7,592 nucleotides of DNA from Actinomycetota bacterium (lineage in GTDB: Bacteria; Actinomycetota; UBA4738), in NCBI GenBank assembly GCA_005885025.1, contig VAYC01000096.1:1-7592 (forward strand), in the 5' to 3' direction. The notes under the pieces were generated by a model that did no database searches, was not told the origin of the DNA, and saw only the letters and a program-made list of their open reading frames with translations. This document shows, in pieces, positions 7,238 through 7,592 of this stretch (the stretch's first letter is position 1; each line of letters begins with the position of its first letter). The position numbers and the translations under genes were made by a program.

Positions 7238-7258
7238 GTTGCGAGCCGGCCGCGCAAC
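7238..7258. promoter_or_regulatory. Small inverted repeat between ndh and menG, possible operator
   Basis: GTTGCG (7238-7243) and CGCAAC (7253-7258) form a perfect 6-bp inverted repeat around nine bases. It lies in the 60-bp region between the two divergent genes, upstream of the ndh -10 candidate and 16 bases before menG. It does not resemble the Rex operator (TTGTGAA-N4-TTCACAA). It may be chance in GC-rich sequence. Confidence 0.25.
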
Positions 7259-7274
7259 TCGACACCATTGCCCT

Positions 7275-7592
7275 ATGCGTTCCACACCCCCACGGCCGGG
7301 GCGGCCCAGTGCCCCTCCTGAGGCGGACATCCGAGCCATGTTCGATTCCGTGGCCCGCCGCTACGACGTGGTGAACGCACTTCTCTCGTTCGGCCTGGAC
7401 CGGAGGTGGCGGCGAGCCGTCGCCCGGAGCTTGGCCGTGCGGCCCGGGGACATCGTGCTTGATCTGGGGTGCGGAACCGGCGGGCTCGGGCGGCTCCTGG
7501 CCGGGCGATGCGAGGTTGTCGGGCTTGATCTCAGTGTGGAGATGCTGAAGGTGGCCCGGCGACGGGGTCCGGCAGGGGCGTTCGTTCAGGCC
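7275..7592 (+). CDS. menG: MenG/UbiE-type quinone C-methyltransferase, N-terminal part cut by window end
   Basis: MenG (UbiE) methylates demethylmenaquinone with S-adenosylmethionine, the final step of classical menaquinone synthesis; UbiE also acts in ubiquinone synthesis where that is made. The 106 codons present include MFDSVARRYDVVNALLSFGL followed by DRRWRR, matching the UbiE signature region, then SAM-binding motif I VLDLGCGTGGLG (about residues 62-73) and the motif II-like VVGLDLSVEMLKVARRRG. The start chosen is ATG at 7275, giving a proline-rich 21-residue tail before the conserved MFDSVA. The internal ATG at 7338 sits exactly at the conserved region and is a possible alternative start, but no obvious ribosome site decides between them. 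Divergent placement next to NDH-2, which reduces the quinone this enzyme would make, supports a menaquinone role. The remaining C-terminal half lies outside the window. Confidence 0.88.
   Translation, partial: MRSTPPRPGRPSAPPEADIRAMFDSVARRYDVVNALLSFGLDRRWRRAVARSLAVRPGDIVLDLGCGTGGLGRLLAGRCEVVGLDLSVEMLKVARRRGPAGAFVQA

Noticed and set aside
1..7592. CRISPR array, tRNA, rRNA, insertion sequence or phage genes
   Set aside because: I saw no regularly spaced repeats, tRNA-like cloverleaf, terminal inverted repeats, transposase or phage-type genes on either strand.

Overview
The window is GC-rich chromosomal DNA (roughly two-thirds G+C by eye) with GTG starts, terminators without a U-tract, and TANNNT boxes placed for leaderless transcription. 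Together with a type II NADH dehydrogenase beside a MenG/UbiE-type methyltransferase, this suggests a high-GC Gram-positive-like lineage, most likely an uncultured actinomycetote. That placement is an inference; no rRNA or other phylogenetic marker is present.

Layout. (1) 1-132 is non-coding and rich in potential hairpins. (2) 133-2892 is a two-gene plus-strand operon encoding the TldD and TldE/PmbA subunits of a zinc-dependent peptidase. The tldD frame is broken near 435-440; tldE is intact. (3) A perfect 16-bp hairpin at 2896-2932 ends the operon and also faces the convergent gene. (4) 2968-4809 (minus) encodes a secreted, cysteine-rich beta-propeller protein with three Asp-boxes (sialidase-like fold), with a good sigma70-type promoter at 4897-4925. 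(5) 4980-5893 (plus) encodes a divergent CaCA-type (sodium/calcium exchanger-like) membrane protein whose last quarter is in another frame; one extra C near 5741-5744 would restore it. (6) 5904-7214 (minus) encodes an NDH-2 type NADH:quinone oxidoreductase. (7) 7275 to the window end (plus) is the N-terminal part of a MenG/UbiE methyltransferase.

Functional links. TldD and TldE act as a heterodimer, so they form one unit. NDH-2 passes electrons from NADH to the quinone pool, and MenG carries out the methylation step of menaquinone synthesis. The divergent ndh/menG pair therefore looks like a respiratory module, with a 60-bp shared intergenic region holding a small inverted repeat. The propeller protein and the exchanger are divergent from each other and have no evident functional link to the rest.

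I found no mobile element, CRISPR array, tRNA or rRNA, and no convincing new multi-gene system. The points most worth checking are the two frame disruptions (both equal to a net loss of one base modulo three), the altered exchanger motifs, the cysteine-rich propeller protein, and the structured leader before tldD.
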